A DNA stretch of 8,379 nucleotides, taken from positions 1 through 8,379 of the forward strand of contig JAVBOJ010000073.1 of NCBI GenBank assembly GCA_031550755.1, in the 5' to 3' direction. This document shows positions 1 to 5,285 of the stretch, piece by piece. Each line of letters opens with the position of its first letter. Within the stretch, counting starts at the first letter, position 1. The notes under the pieces were generated by a model that saw only the letters and a list, made by a program, of their open reading frames with translations, did no database searches and was not told the origin of the DNA. The position numbers and the translations under genes are program-made. The DNA is from JAVBOJ01 sp031550755 (GTDB lineage Bacteria > Bacillota > Clostridia > Oscillospirales > UBA929).

Positions 1-85
1 CGCCCCCCTGCTCGCTGGAGTACGCTCCCCGCACACGTAGCCTATCCCCTCGGCGCGTGGCGGTGGGGGGCGCCGGCCCCGCCTA

Positions 86-155
86 TGTGTGTTTTGTGTG
101 TGGGGGGGGCGCTCCCGCCCCCCCCCCCCCCCCCCCCCCACACATCAAACACACA
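86..155. repeat. Long imperfect inverted repeat built on G8 and C22 homopolymers
   Basis: The left arm (86-109) is alternating TG, a TTTT, more GT, then eight G (102-109). The right arm (about 132-155) is its reverse complement with two mismatches in the middle and ends in CACACA. Between the G run and the paired part of the C run lie about 22 bases, which include CGCTCCCG and the rest of the C run. The C run is 22 bases long (118-139). As RNA or single-stranded DNA this would make a 24-pair hairpin, and the G22 on the minus strand could alternatively form a G-quadruplex. There is no T run after it, so it is not a normal intrinsic terminator. Its function is unknown, and an assembly error at a homopolymer is possible. 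Confidence 0.75.
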
Positions 156-216
156 GCAAGCTGCACGTTCCCGGGGAAAACACAGCGCAATGTTTTCAGC
201 AAGTGAGCGGTATGAG

Positions 217-224
217 AAAGGAAG
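217..224 (+). promoter_or_regulatory. Ribosome binding site of the DJ-1/PfpI gene
   Basis: AAAGGAAG lies 7 bases before the ATG at 232. It is the only good Shine-Dalgarno match in the leader. It therefore favours ATG 232 over the in-frame upstream ATGs at 85 and 190, which would add a proline-rich, non-family N-terminus. Confidence 0.7.
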
Positions 225-231
225 TGCCACC

Positions 232-801
232 ATGGTCATTGTGGCTTTGGCCGAAGGCTTCGAAACCGTCGAGGCGCTCGCGCCGGTGGATCTGCTGCGC
301 CGGGCGGGCGTCGACGTACGCATGGCTGGCTGCTCCGCCCTCGACGTGATGTCGGGGCAGGGCGTGACCGTGCGCGCCGACATGCTCGTCGGGGACGCGG
401 ACGCCGATCTTTTCGAGATGCTGATCCTGCCGGGCGGCGGCAAGGGCGTGGACAATTTGCGCGCCTGCGGTGAGCTGCAGGCGCTGCTGCTCGACATGGC
501 CGAAAAGGAGAAGCTTATCGGCGCCATCTGCGCCGCGCCGGTCCTTCTCGCCGAGCACGGTCTGCTGAAGGGACGGCGGGCGGTCTGCTATCCGAGCGTG
601 CGCGGCGAGCTGGCGAGGCTCGGCGCGAAGCTCCAGGACGACGAGCGCGTAACCCATGACCGCAACATCATCACGGCCGAGGCCGCCGGCTCGTCTGTCG
701 AGTTCGGGCTCAAACTTCTGGCGATGCTGCGAGGCTGGGAGGCGTCCGAAACTCAGCGCAGGGCCATTTGCAGCGAAGCTTTTCCGCGGGCGCTGACCTG
801 A
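232..801 (+). CDS. DJ-1/PfpI family protein (glutamine amidotransferase-like class I fold)
   Basis: A 189-residue protein of the DJ-1/YajL/ThiJ group, soluble and presumably cytoplasmic. Seen: an N-terminal strand and acidic site LAEGFETVEA, where Glu11 aligns with the conserved Glu18 of human DJ-1. LPGGG follows at about 66-70. The nucleophile elbow GAICAAP contains Cys100, the oxidisable or catalytic cysteine. CYP at 119-121 and AGSSVEFGLKLL near the C-terminus match the family layout. The length fits the family, and the start at 232 gives an N-terminus that begins directly at the first beta strand. Family members have been linked to oxidative-stress protection, chaperone activity, and glyoxalase or disputed deglycase activity, so the exact reaction cannot be assigned from sequence. 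The gene stands alone: its upstream region is unusual, and the next gene faces it on the other strand. Confidence in the family is high and in the function low. Confidence 0.93.
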   Translation: MVIVALAEGFETVEALAPVDLLRRAGVDVRMAGCSALDVMSGQGVTVRADMLVGDADADLFEMLILPGGGKGVDNLRACGELQALLLDMAEKEKLIGAICAAPVLLAEHGLLKGRRAVCYPSVRGELARLGAKLQDDERVTHDRNIITAEAAGSSVEFGLKLLAMLRGWEASETQRRAICSEAFPRALT

Positions 802-833
802 AAAAAACGCCAAGCGGGGCCGTCGGCCCCGCT
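801..833 (-). terminator. Probable intrinsic terminator of the small minus-strand ORF
   Basis: A perfect 9-pair stem, AGCGGGGCC (813-821) with GGCCCCGCT (825-833), encloses a 3-base loop. Read on the minus strand it is followed by TGGCG and then seven T (807-801), which is terminator-like for transcription coming from the 879-968 ORF. On the plus strand the stem has A7 before it but no T run after it, so it would stop the DJ-1 transcript only weakly, if at all. The T run begins five bases after the stem, slightly farther than ideal. It also overlaps the last base of the DJ-1 stop codon. Confidence 0.6.
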
Positions 834-835
834 GT

Positions 836-882
836 CTGACGCGTTATCTGCCTTTTGCGGATCGCGCTGGGTGCTGCGTCAG
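836..882 (-). repeat. 7-bp inverted repeat spanning the 3' UTR of the small ORF
   Basis: CTGACGC (836-842) and GCGTCAG (876-882) are perfect reverse complements 33 bases apart. The arm at 876-882 includes the stop codon of the small minus-strand ORF. In the minus-strand transcript this would close a loop between the stop codon and the terminator stem. A 7-base match in GC-rich DNA can arise by chance, so it is reported only as structure. Confidence 0.3.
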
Positions 883-968
883 TCGTTGCAGCAGCAGCAC
901 AGCAGGATGATAATGATGATGATCAGCAGAATGGTGTCGCAGTCTTCAAACAGGCCTTTAAAACACAT
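879..968 (-). CDS. Small hydrophobic Ile/Cys-rich peptide (29 aa), function unknown
   Basis: A minus-strand ORF of 29 residues, read as MCFKGLFEDCDT, then eleven Ile/Leu residues (13-23), then four cysteines (24-27), then Asn-Asp and TGA. It has six Cys in all. The hydrophobic stretch, with the Cys block, is about 15 residues, short for a membrane span but plausible for a membrane-inserted peptide. Support for it being real: GAGGTGA (974-980) sits 5 bases before the ATG. A stem-loop plus T7 follows on the same strand at 801-833. It also fills an otherwise empty interval. I do not recognise a named family. Very short Ile/Leu-rich, Cys-ending peptides do occur in spore-forming Clostridia and resemble small sporulation membrane peptides in style, so a sporulation or envelope role is a guess. 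The alternative is a chance reading of the GAT and GCA triplet repeats in the DNA. Confidence 0.6.
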   Translation of the reverse strand: MCFKGLFEDCDTILLIIIIIILLCCCCND

Positions 969-973
969 GGAAG

Positions 974-980
974 TCACCTC
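974..980 (-). promoter_or_regulatory. Ribosome binding site of the small Cys-rich ORF
   Basis: GAGGTGA on the minus strand is a near-ideal Shine-Dalgarno sequence 5 bases from the ATG at 968. It is the same core as the one preceding the HIT gene (GAGGTGA at 4907-4913). It is the main argument that this very short ORF is translated. Confidence 0.65.
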
Positions 981-1062
981 ACATAGTATTTGACGGAAGG
1001 CCGTGGGCCTCGCTCATCTGCCTCATCCTATGCCAATGCAATTGTCTGTGTTACTGAATGGG

Positions 1063-1070
1063 AAAAGGAG
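1063..1070 (+). promoter_or_regulatory. Ribosome binding site of mltG
   Basis: AAAAGGAG ends 7 bases before the ATG at 1078. This fixes the start there and not at the in-frame GTG/ATG-like codons from 1003, which have no comparable signal and would overlap the divergent promoter region. Confidence 0.75.
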
Positions 1071-1077
1071 ATTTTTC

Positions 1078-2268
1078 ATGCCAGATCGTGCGCCAGAACG
1101 CCGTCCCCTCACCGGACCGCCCCGGACACCGGCGTCTTCGTCCAAGCCGGCGCGAGGCTCGGGACCGGATGGACGGCAGCCGGAAACACAAAAAAGAGAA
1201 GAGCGTTTTCGCAGGCGCAAGCGTGCCAACACCGGCTGCCTGAGCGGACTTCTGTACGGGATCGTCATCATCGGCGTTTCGTTTCTGCTGGCCTCCTTTG
1301 GCTGGGTCTGCGCCAACGACGTGCTGGCGCTGATGAAGGATCCGGTCGAGGTGGAGTTTAACGTGCCGGAGAGTTTTACGATCCCGTCGATCGCCGCCGA
1401 GCTGAAGGAAAAGGGCGTCATCAAGTACGCGTGGCTGTTTAACCTGTACTGCAGCTACTCCCACGCAGAGGAAAAGATCGTGCCCGGCAAGTTTGTCGTC
1501 AGCTCGGGCTGGGACTACCGCGCGCTGGTGACCAACATGGGCAGGGGTTCGGAGCACCGCCTGACCGTCCGCATCACGCTGCGTGAGGGACTGACCGCCG
1601 ACCAAATTCTCAGCCTGCTCGCCGAAAACGAGGTCGCGTCGATCGGACTGCTGCGCGAGGCCGAAAGCGTCACAAAATACGGCTATTCGTTCCTGGCGGA
1701 CCTGCCGTACGGCCCGAACCGCCTGGAGGGCTACCTGTACCCCGATACCTATGACTTCTACATCGGCGAGGATCCCGACAAGGCACTGAAAAAGCTGCTG
1801 GCCAACTTTGACCGAAAGCTCACCGCCGAGTACCGCTCCCGCGCCGAAAACATGGACTATTCGCTGCACGACATCGTCATCATCGCTTCGATGATTGAGG
1901 CCGAGGCGACCGACGACGTAGAGGACCGGAAGAACATCGCGTCGGTTATCTACAACCGCCTCGAACGCTCGGACAGCAAAAAACTGCAGGTCGACGCGAC
2001 GATTCAGTATATTCTTCCGCAGCGTGTGCCGCGCCTCGGCGCGGAGGAACTGGCCATTGACAGCCCGTACAACACGTATCTGTACGCCGGACTCCCGCCG
2101 GGGCCGATCTGCAACCCGTCGATCGACGCCATCCGCGCCGCGCTTTACCCCAGCAGAACCGATTACTTCTTCTACGCGCTGACCAAGGACGGCTCTCACA
2201 AGTTCTCTAAGACGCTGAAGGAACACCAGCAGGTCATGAAAGACAATCCGGAAATATACGGAGGATAA
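1078..2268 (+). CDS. mltG: Endolytic murein transglycosylase MltG (YceG-like)
   Basis: A 396-residue membrane-anchored enzyme that cleaves nascent glycan strands and is thought to set their length by terminating peptidoglycan polymerisation. Seen: an Arg/Pro-rich cytoplasmic N-terminus (1-50), one transmembrane helix (about 53-79), then the extracytoplasmic YceG domain. Typical blocks are LREGLTADQI (about 168-177, LysM-like subdomain), LEGYLYPDTY (216-225), ASMIEAEA (270-277, Glu274 aligning with the catalytic Glu of the ASIVEKE motif), SVIYNRL (289-295), LQVDATIQY (303-311), SPYNTY (329-334) and GLPPGPICNP (338-347). The length is normal for Firmicutes. It is the first gene of the plus-strand block. 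Its stop codon is 3 bases from the alaS start, and its last codons contain the alaS ribosome binding site, so the two are probably translationally coupled. In many Firmicutes mltG lies just downstream of alaS-ireB-ruvX; here it precedes alaS and those small genes are absent. Confidence 0.96.
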   Translation: MPDRAPERRPLTGPPRTPASSSKPARGSGPDGRQPETQKREERFRRRKRANTGCLSGLLYGIVIIGVSFLLASFGWVCANDVLALMKDPVEVEFNVPESFTIPSIAAELKEKGVIKYAWLFNLYCSYSHAEEKIVPGKFVVSSGWDYRALVTNMGRGSEHRLTVRITLREGLTADQILSLLAENEVASIGLLREAESVTKYGYSFLADLPYGPNRLEGYLYPDTYDFYIGEDPDKALKKLLANFDRKLTAEYRSRAENMDYSLHDIVIIASMIEAEATDDVEDRKNIASVIYNRLERSDSKKLQVDATIQYILPQRVPRLGAEELAIDSPYNTYLYAGLPPGPICNPSIDAIRAALYPSRTDYFFYALTKDGSHKFSKTLKEHQQVMKDNPEIYGG

Positions 2269-2271
2269 CGC

Positions 2272-4905
2272 ATGCAGACATTGGGACTGAACGAGATCAG
2301 AGAAAAATACCTCAGGTTTTTTGAAAGCAAGCAGCATTTGCGGGCAGACAGCTTTCCGCTCGTGCCGCAGGGCGATGCGTCGCTGCTGCTGATCAACTCG
2401 GGCATGGCGCCGCTCAAGCCGTATTTTTCCGGAGAGGTCACGCCGCCCGCCCGGCGCATGACAACGTGTCAGAAGTGCATCCGTACGCCCGACATTGAAA
2501 ACGTCGGCAAAACCTCGCGCCACGGCACGTTTTTCGAGATGCTCGGCAACTTCTCTTTCGGAGACTACTTTAAAAAGGAAGCCATCGCCTGGGCCTGGGA
2601 GTTCTGCACCGAGGTGATGGAGCTGCTGGCCGACAAACTGTATCCCTCGGTATATCTCGAGGATGACGAGGCCTGGGACATTTGGGTTAAAGACGTCGGC
2701 GTTGACGAGAGCCGCATGACGCGCCTGGGCAAAAAGGACAACTTCTGGGAAATCGGCTCGGGCCCCTGCGGGCCGTGCTCGGAAATTTACTTCGATCGCG
2801 GCGAACAGTACGGCTGCGGCAGCCCCGACTGCAAGGTCGGCTGCGACTGCGACCGCTATGTGGAGTTTTGGAATCTGGTGTTTACCCAGTTCCACAACGA
2901 CGGGCAGGGCAATTATTCCCCGCTCAAGCAGAAAAACATCGACACCGGCATGGGGCTTGAGCGTCTGGCCTGCATCATGCAAGGCGTGGGCAACCTCTTT
3001 GAGGTGGACACCATCCAGAACATCATGACCCATATCGCCCAGATCGCCGGGGTCATCTACAAGCAAAACGAGAAAACAGACGTCTCCCTGCGGGTCATCA
3101 CCGACCATATCCGCTCCACCACCATGATGATCTGCGACGGCGTGCTGCCCTCCAACGAGGGGCGCGGCTATGTGCTGCGCCGGCTGCTGCGCCGCGCCGC
3201 CCGCCACGGGAAACTGCTGGGCATCTCCGAGCCCTTCCTGTACAAGGTCTGTGAAACGGTCATCCGCGAAAGCGGACAGGCCTATCCTGCGCTGGTGGAA
3301 AAATCCGAGCACATCCGCCGGGTCGTCCGCCTTGAGGAGGAGCGCTTCGCCCAGACGCTGGAGGCCGGCCTCAAGCTGCTGCGCGACACCATCGAGACCC
3401 TGCGCACCGCGCGGGAAACCGCCTTCCCCGCCGTGGACGCCTTCCGGCTGTACGACACCTTCGGCTTCCCGGTGGACATGACGCAGGAAATGCTGGCCGA
3501 ACAGGCGCTGACGCTGGATCTGGCCGGATTTGAGGAGCTGATGGGCGCCCAGCGCACCCGCGCACGGCAGGCTCGCGCCGCCATGGGCGATCTGGGCTGG
3601 AACAATGTCGATCTGGGACTGGATCGCTCCCTGCGCACGGTCTTTACCGGCTATGAGACCCTCCAAGACAACGGCAAAATCCTCTGTATCGTCGCCGGCG
3701 AGCTGATTCAATCGGCCGAGGAAGGCGCGCGGGTCGCCGTCGTGCTGGACAAAACGCCGTTTTACGCTGAATCGGGCGGACAGGTCGCCGATAACGGTAT
3801 CCTCTCCACCGAGGGCGGCGTGCTGCGGGTGGACTCGGTGCAGAAAACCCCCGACGGCAAGATTCTCCACGCCGGGGAGATCATTTCCGGCAGTCTGTCG
3901 GTGGGCGATACGGCGGAAGCCGCGGTCGATCCCGACCGCCGTCAGGCCATTCGCCGCGCCCATTCGGCCACCCATCTGCTGCATACCGCGCTGCGTGAAA
4001 CGCTGGGCGAGCATGTGACCCAGGCCGGGTCGCTGGTCGAGCCCGATCGTCTGCGGTTTGACTTTTCGCACATGACCGCCGTCACGCCGGAGGAGCTCTC
4101 TCGCGTTGCCCGCCGGGTCAACGAAATGGCGCTGGCGGCCTACCCCGTCACAGCGACCGAAATGCCGCAGGGGGAAGCGCGCAAGCTGGGCGCCATGGCG
4201 CTGTTTTCCGAAAAATACGGCGACACGGTGCGTGTCGTGCGCATGGGCGGCGTCTCGCTCGAGCTTTGCGGCGGCACCCATCTGGACAACACCGCCCAAA
4301 TCGGCGCGTTTGCCGTGACGTCCGAAGCCTCAGTGGCGGCGGGCGTGCGCCGGATTGAGGCGCATGTGGGCTTGCAGCTGGTGGACGATATGGCCATGCT
4401 CTCGACCATTGTGGCCCAGACGGCGGCGCATCTGAAGGCAGTGCCGGGCGAGCTGGCGCTGCGGGCCGGTCAGCTGCTGCTCGACCTCAAAAACGCCCAC
4501 CGCGAGGTGGAAAAGCTCAAACAAAAAGACTTCAAATCGGAAGCCGAGCAGTTTTTGCTCTCCGCGCGGCAGGTCGCGGGTCTGCGGGTGGTGACCGCCA
4601 TCCGGCCCGGACTGGACGCCGACGCGCTGCGCGCCGCCGGGGACTTTTTGCGCGACCGCGACCCGGACGTCGTGGCCGTCATGGCCACCGCGCAGGAGGA
4701 CAAGGTCACCTTCTTCGCCTGCTGCGGCAAAAACGCCGTGGCGCGAGGCCTGCGCGCCGGGGATATCATCCGGGAGGTCACGCGTGTGGCCGGCGGCTCT
4801 GGCGGCGGCAAGCCCGACAGCGCCATGGGCGGCGGCAAGGATGTCTCCAAGATGGATGACGCGCTGGCCATTGTGGATGATTTTGTGGTAAAAAACGCCA
4901 AATAA
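2272..4905 (+). CDS. alaS: Alanyl-tRNA synthetase
   Basis: An 877-residue cytoplasmic class II synthetase that joins alanine to tRNA-Ala, full length for the family. Seen in order: a catalytic core beginning NEIREKYLRFF, with motif 2 around RHGTFFEMLGNFSFGDYF (83-100), CGPCSEI (166-172) and motif 3 GMGLERLA (226-233). Then a tRNA-recognition part with GRGYVLRRLLRRAARHGKLLG (297-317). The editing domain has the zinc/editing residues H564xxxH568 (HSATH) and C666xxxH670 (CGGTH). Last comes a C-Ala (DHHA1-type) domain with the Gly-rich GGGKPDSAMGGGKD near the end. A Cys-rich insert (about 182-193, CGSPDCKVGCDC) is typical of clostridial AlaS. The ribosome binding site GGAGG (2260-2264) lies inside the end of mltG, 7 bases from the ATG. 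There is no room for a T-box leader, so any alanine-responsive control would have to act upstream of mltG. All key residues are present. Confidence 0.99.
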   Translation: MQTLGLNEIREKYLRFFESKQHLRADSFPLVPQGDASLLLINSGMAPLKPYFSGEVTPPARRMTTCQKCIRTPDIENVGKTSRHGTFFEMLGNFSFGDYFKKEAIAWAWEFCTEVMELLADKLYPSVYLEDDEAWDIWVKDVGVDESRMTRLGKKDNFWEIGSGPCGPCSEIYFDRGEQYGCGSPDCKVGCDCDRYVEFWNLVFTQFHNDGQGNYSPLKQKNIDTGMGLERLACIMQGVGNLFEVDTIQNIMTHIAQIAGVIYKQNEKTDVSLRVITDHIRSTTMMICDGVLPSNEGRGYVLRRLLRRAARHGKLLGISEPFLYKVCETVIRESGQAYPALVEKSEHIRRVVRLEEERFAQTLEAGLKLLRDTIETLRTARETAFPAVDAFRLYDTFGFPVDMTQEMLAEQALTLDLAGFEELMGAQRTRARQARAAMGDLGWNNVDLGLDRSLRTVFTGYETLQDNGKILCIVAGELIQSAEEGARVAVVLDKTPFYAESGGQVADNGILSTEGGVLRVDSVQKTPDGKILHAGEIISGSLSVGDTAEAAVDPDRRQAIRRAHSATHLLHTALRETLGEHVTQAGSLVEPDRLRFDFSHMTAVTPEELSRVARRVNEMALAAYPVTATEMPQGEARKLGAMALFSEKYGDTVRVVRMGGVSLELCGGTHLDNTAQIGAFAVTSEASVAAGVRRIEAHVGLQLVDDMAMLSTIVAQTAAHLKAVPGELALRAGQLLLDLKNAHREVEKLKQKDFKSEAEQFLLSARQVAGLRVVTAIRPGLDADALRAAGDFLRDRDPDVVAVMATAQEDKVTFFACCGKNAVARGLRAGDIIREVTRVAGGSGGGKPDSAMGGGKDVSKMDDALAIVDDFVVKNAK

Positions 4906-4913
4906 AGAGGTGA
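4906..4913 (+). promoter_or_regulatory. Ribosome binding site of the HIT gene
   Basis: AGAGGTGA lies 5 bases before ATG 4919. A GTG at 4910 is in frame but sits inside this ribosome binding site, so it is not the start. Beginning at 4919 gives the MADCLFCKLI N-terminus expected for the family. Confidence 0.75.
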
Positions 4914-4918
4914 ATGGT

Positions 4919-5260
4919 ATGGCGGACTGCCTGTTTTGTAAGCTCATCGCGGGAGACATCCCGTCCAAAAAAATCTATGAGGACGACCGGGTGCTGGTGT
5001 TTCATGACATTGCGCCGCAAGCGCCCACCCACCTGCTCGCCATCCCGAAACAGCACATCGCGTCGCTGTCCGACGCGTCTGACGACGACGCGCCCCTGCT
5101 GGGGCATCTGCTGACGGTGGTCGCGCGGCTGTCCAAGGAGCTGGGCTGGGACGGCGGGTTCCGGCTGGTGGTCAACACCGGAAAAGACGCCGGACAGACG
5201 GTGCCGCACCTGCATTTCCAGCTGCTGGCGGGTCGTGCGTTCGGCTGGCCGCCGGGCTGA
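4919..5260 (+). CDS. HIT family protein (Hint-like nucleotide hydrolase/transferase)
   Basis: A 113-residue cytosolic HIT-fold protein, the usual length of short bacterial Hint proteins. These dimeric enzymes hydrolyse purine nucleoside phosphoramidates or related adenylates; the natural substrate in bacteria is mostly unclear. Seen: the metal-binding pair Cys4-x-x-Cys7, IYEDDRVLVFHDIAPQAPTH (19-38), IPKQH with His46, VVNTGKDAGQTV (84-95), and the conserved ending GWPPG. The active-site HIT motif reads HLHFQLL (97-103). His97 and the predicted nucleophile His99 are kept, but the usual third His is Gln101 (codon CAG, 5219-5221), and the following GGR is AGR. An HxHxQ arrangement is known in the GalT branch of the superfamily, so the protein may still be active with altered chemistry. 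It is placed 13 bases after alaS and 25 bases before comEC, as part of the same transcript. Confidence 0.93.
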   Translation: MADCLFCKLIAGDIPSKKIYEDDRVLVFHDIAPQAPTHLLAIPKQHIASLSDASDDDAPLLGHLLTVVARLSKELGWDGGFRLVVNTGKDAGQTVPHLHFQLLAGRAFGWPPG

Positions 5261-5285
5261 TTTCAACAAATAGGAGATTGTTTTT

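Larger units (their letters stand above)
1..231. other. Low-complexity leader region without a recognisable gene
   Basis: Nothing here resembles a known protein or RNA. The stretch is very GC-rich and contains two similar units, each a G run followed by CGC and then C-rich sequence (about 64-83 and 101-139). Plus-strand reading frames 1 and 3 happen to be open through it. The implied peptides are low-complexity (a run of eight prolines in frame 1), and no ribosome binding site precedes the ATG at 85, so I do not call a gene. A short frame-2 stretch ends at a TAG at 38-40 and could be the tail of an upstream gene, but too little is visible to say. The last ~60 bases are normal-looking leader of the DJ-1 gene and include an 11-base palindrome at 168-178 (TTCCC-G-GGGAA). 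I could not assign a convincing promoter. Confidence 0.6.
969..1077. promoter_or_regulatory. Divergent intergenic region between the small ORF and the mltG operon
   Basis: Transcription of the minus-strand small ORF and of the plus-strand mltG block should both start in or near these 109 bases. On the plus strand TTGACG (990-995) is a good -35 match, but 15 to 18 bases downstream I find no convincing -10 (the best reads are CTCATC or TCATCT). The spacer contains a small perfect hairpin, AGGCC-GTG-GGCCT (998-1010). On the minus strand TACTAT (988-983) resembles a -10 but lies too close to the ribosome binding site and has no -35. I therefore mark the region and do not place exact promoters. 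Confidence 0.35.

Noticed and set aside
85..231. N-terminal extension of the DJ-1 protein from ATG 85 (or ATG 190)
   Set aside because: There is no ribosome binding site before either ATG, and the added residues are a proline run and low-complexity sequence read from the homopolymer. ATG 232 has a good ribosome binding site and the family-typical first strand.
586..596. Tyr (CYP) where human DJ-1 has His (THP) near the active site
   Set aside because: As far as I recall, CYP at this position is common in bacterial DJ-1/YajL-like proteins, so it is not a lesion or novelty.
798..840. Intrinsic terminator of the DJ-1 gene on the plus strand
   Set aside because: The stem is strong, but on the plus strand it is followed by GTCTGACGCG with no T run. 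The A run precedes it, so the signal fits the minus strand better.
990..1019. Sigma-70 type promoter with TTGACG as -35
   Set aside because: No acceptable -10 lies 15 to 18 bases downstream. It is kept only as a remark in the intergenic region, not as a called promoter.
1003..1077. 25-residue N-terminal extension of MltG from 1003
   Set aside because: The ribosome binding site AAAAGGAG points to ATG 1078. The extension would cover the divergent promoter region and adds nothing family-like.
2200..2271. T-box or other leader controlling alaS
   Set aside because: Only 3 bases separate mltG from alaS, and the preceding sequence is conserved mltG coding sequence, so there is no room for a leader RNA.
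1051..4299. Antisense open frame of 1082 codons on the minus strand across mltG and alaS
   Set aside because: It is exactly in register with the sense codons of both genes, which share a frame, so it stays open simply because those genes avoid TTA, CTA and TCA codons in this GC-rich genome. It closes at the first such codon (TCA at 4330-4332). It crosses two clearly conserved genes and its product has no recognisable domain.
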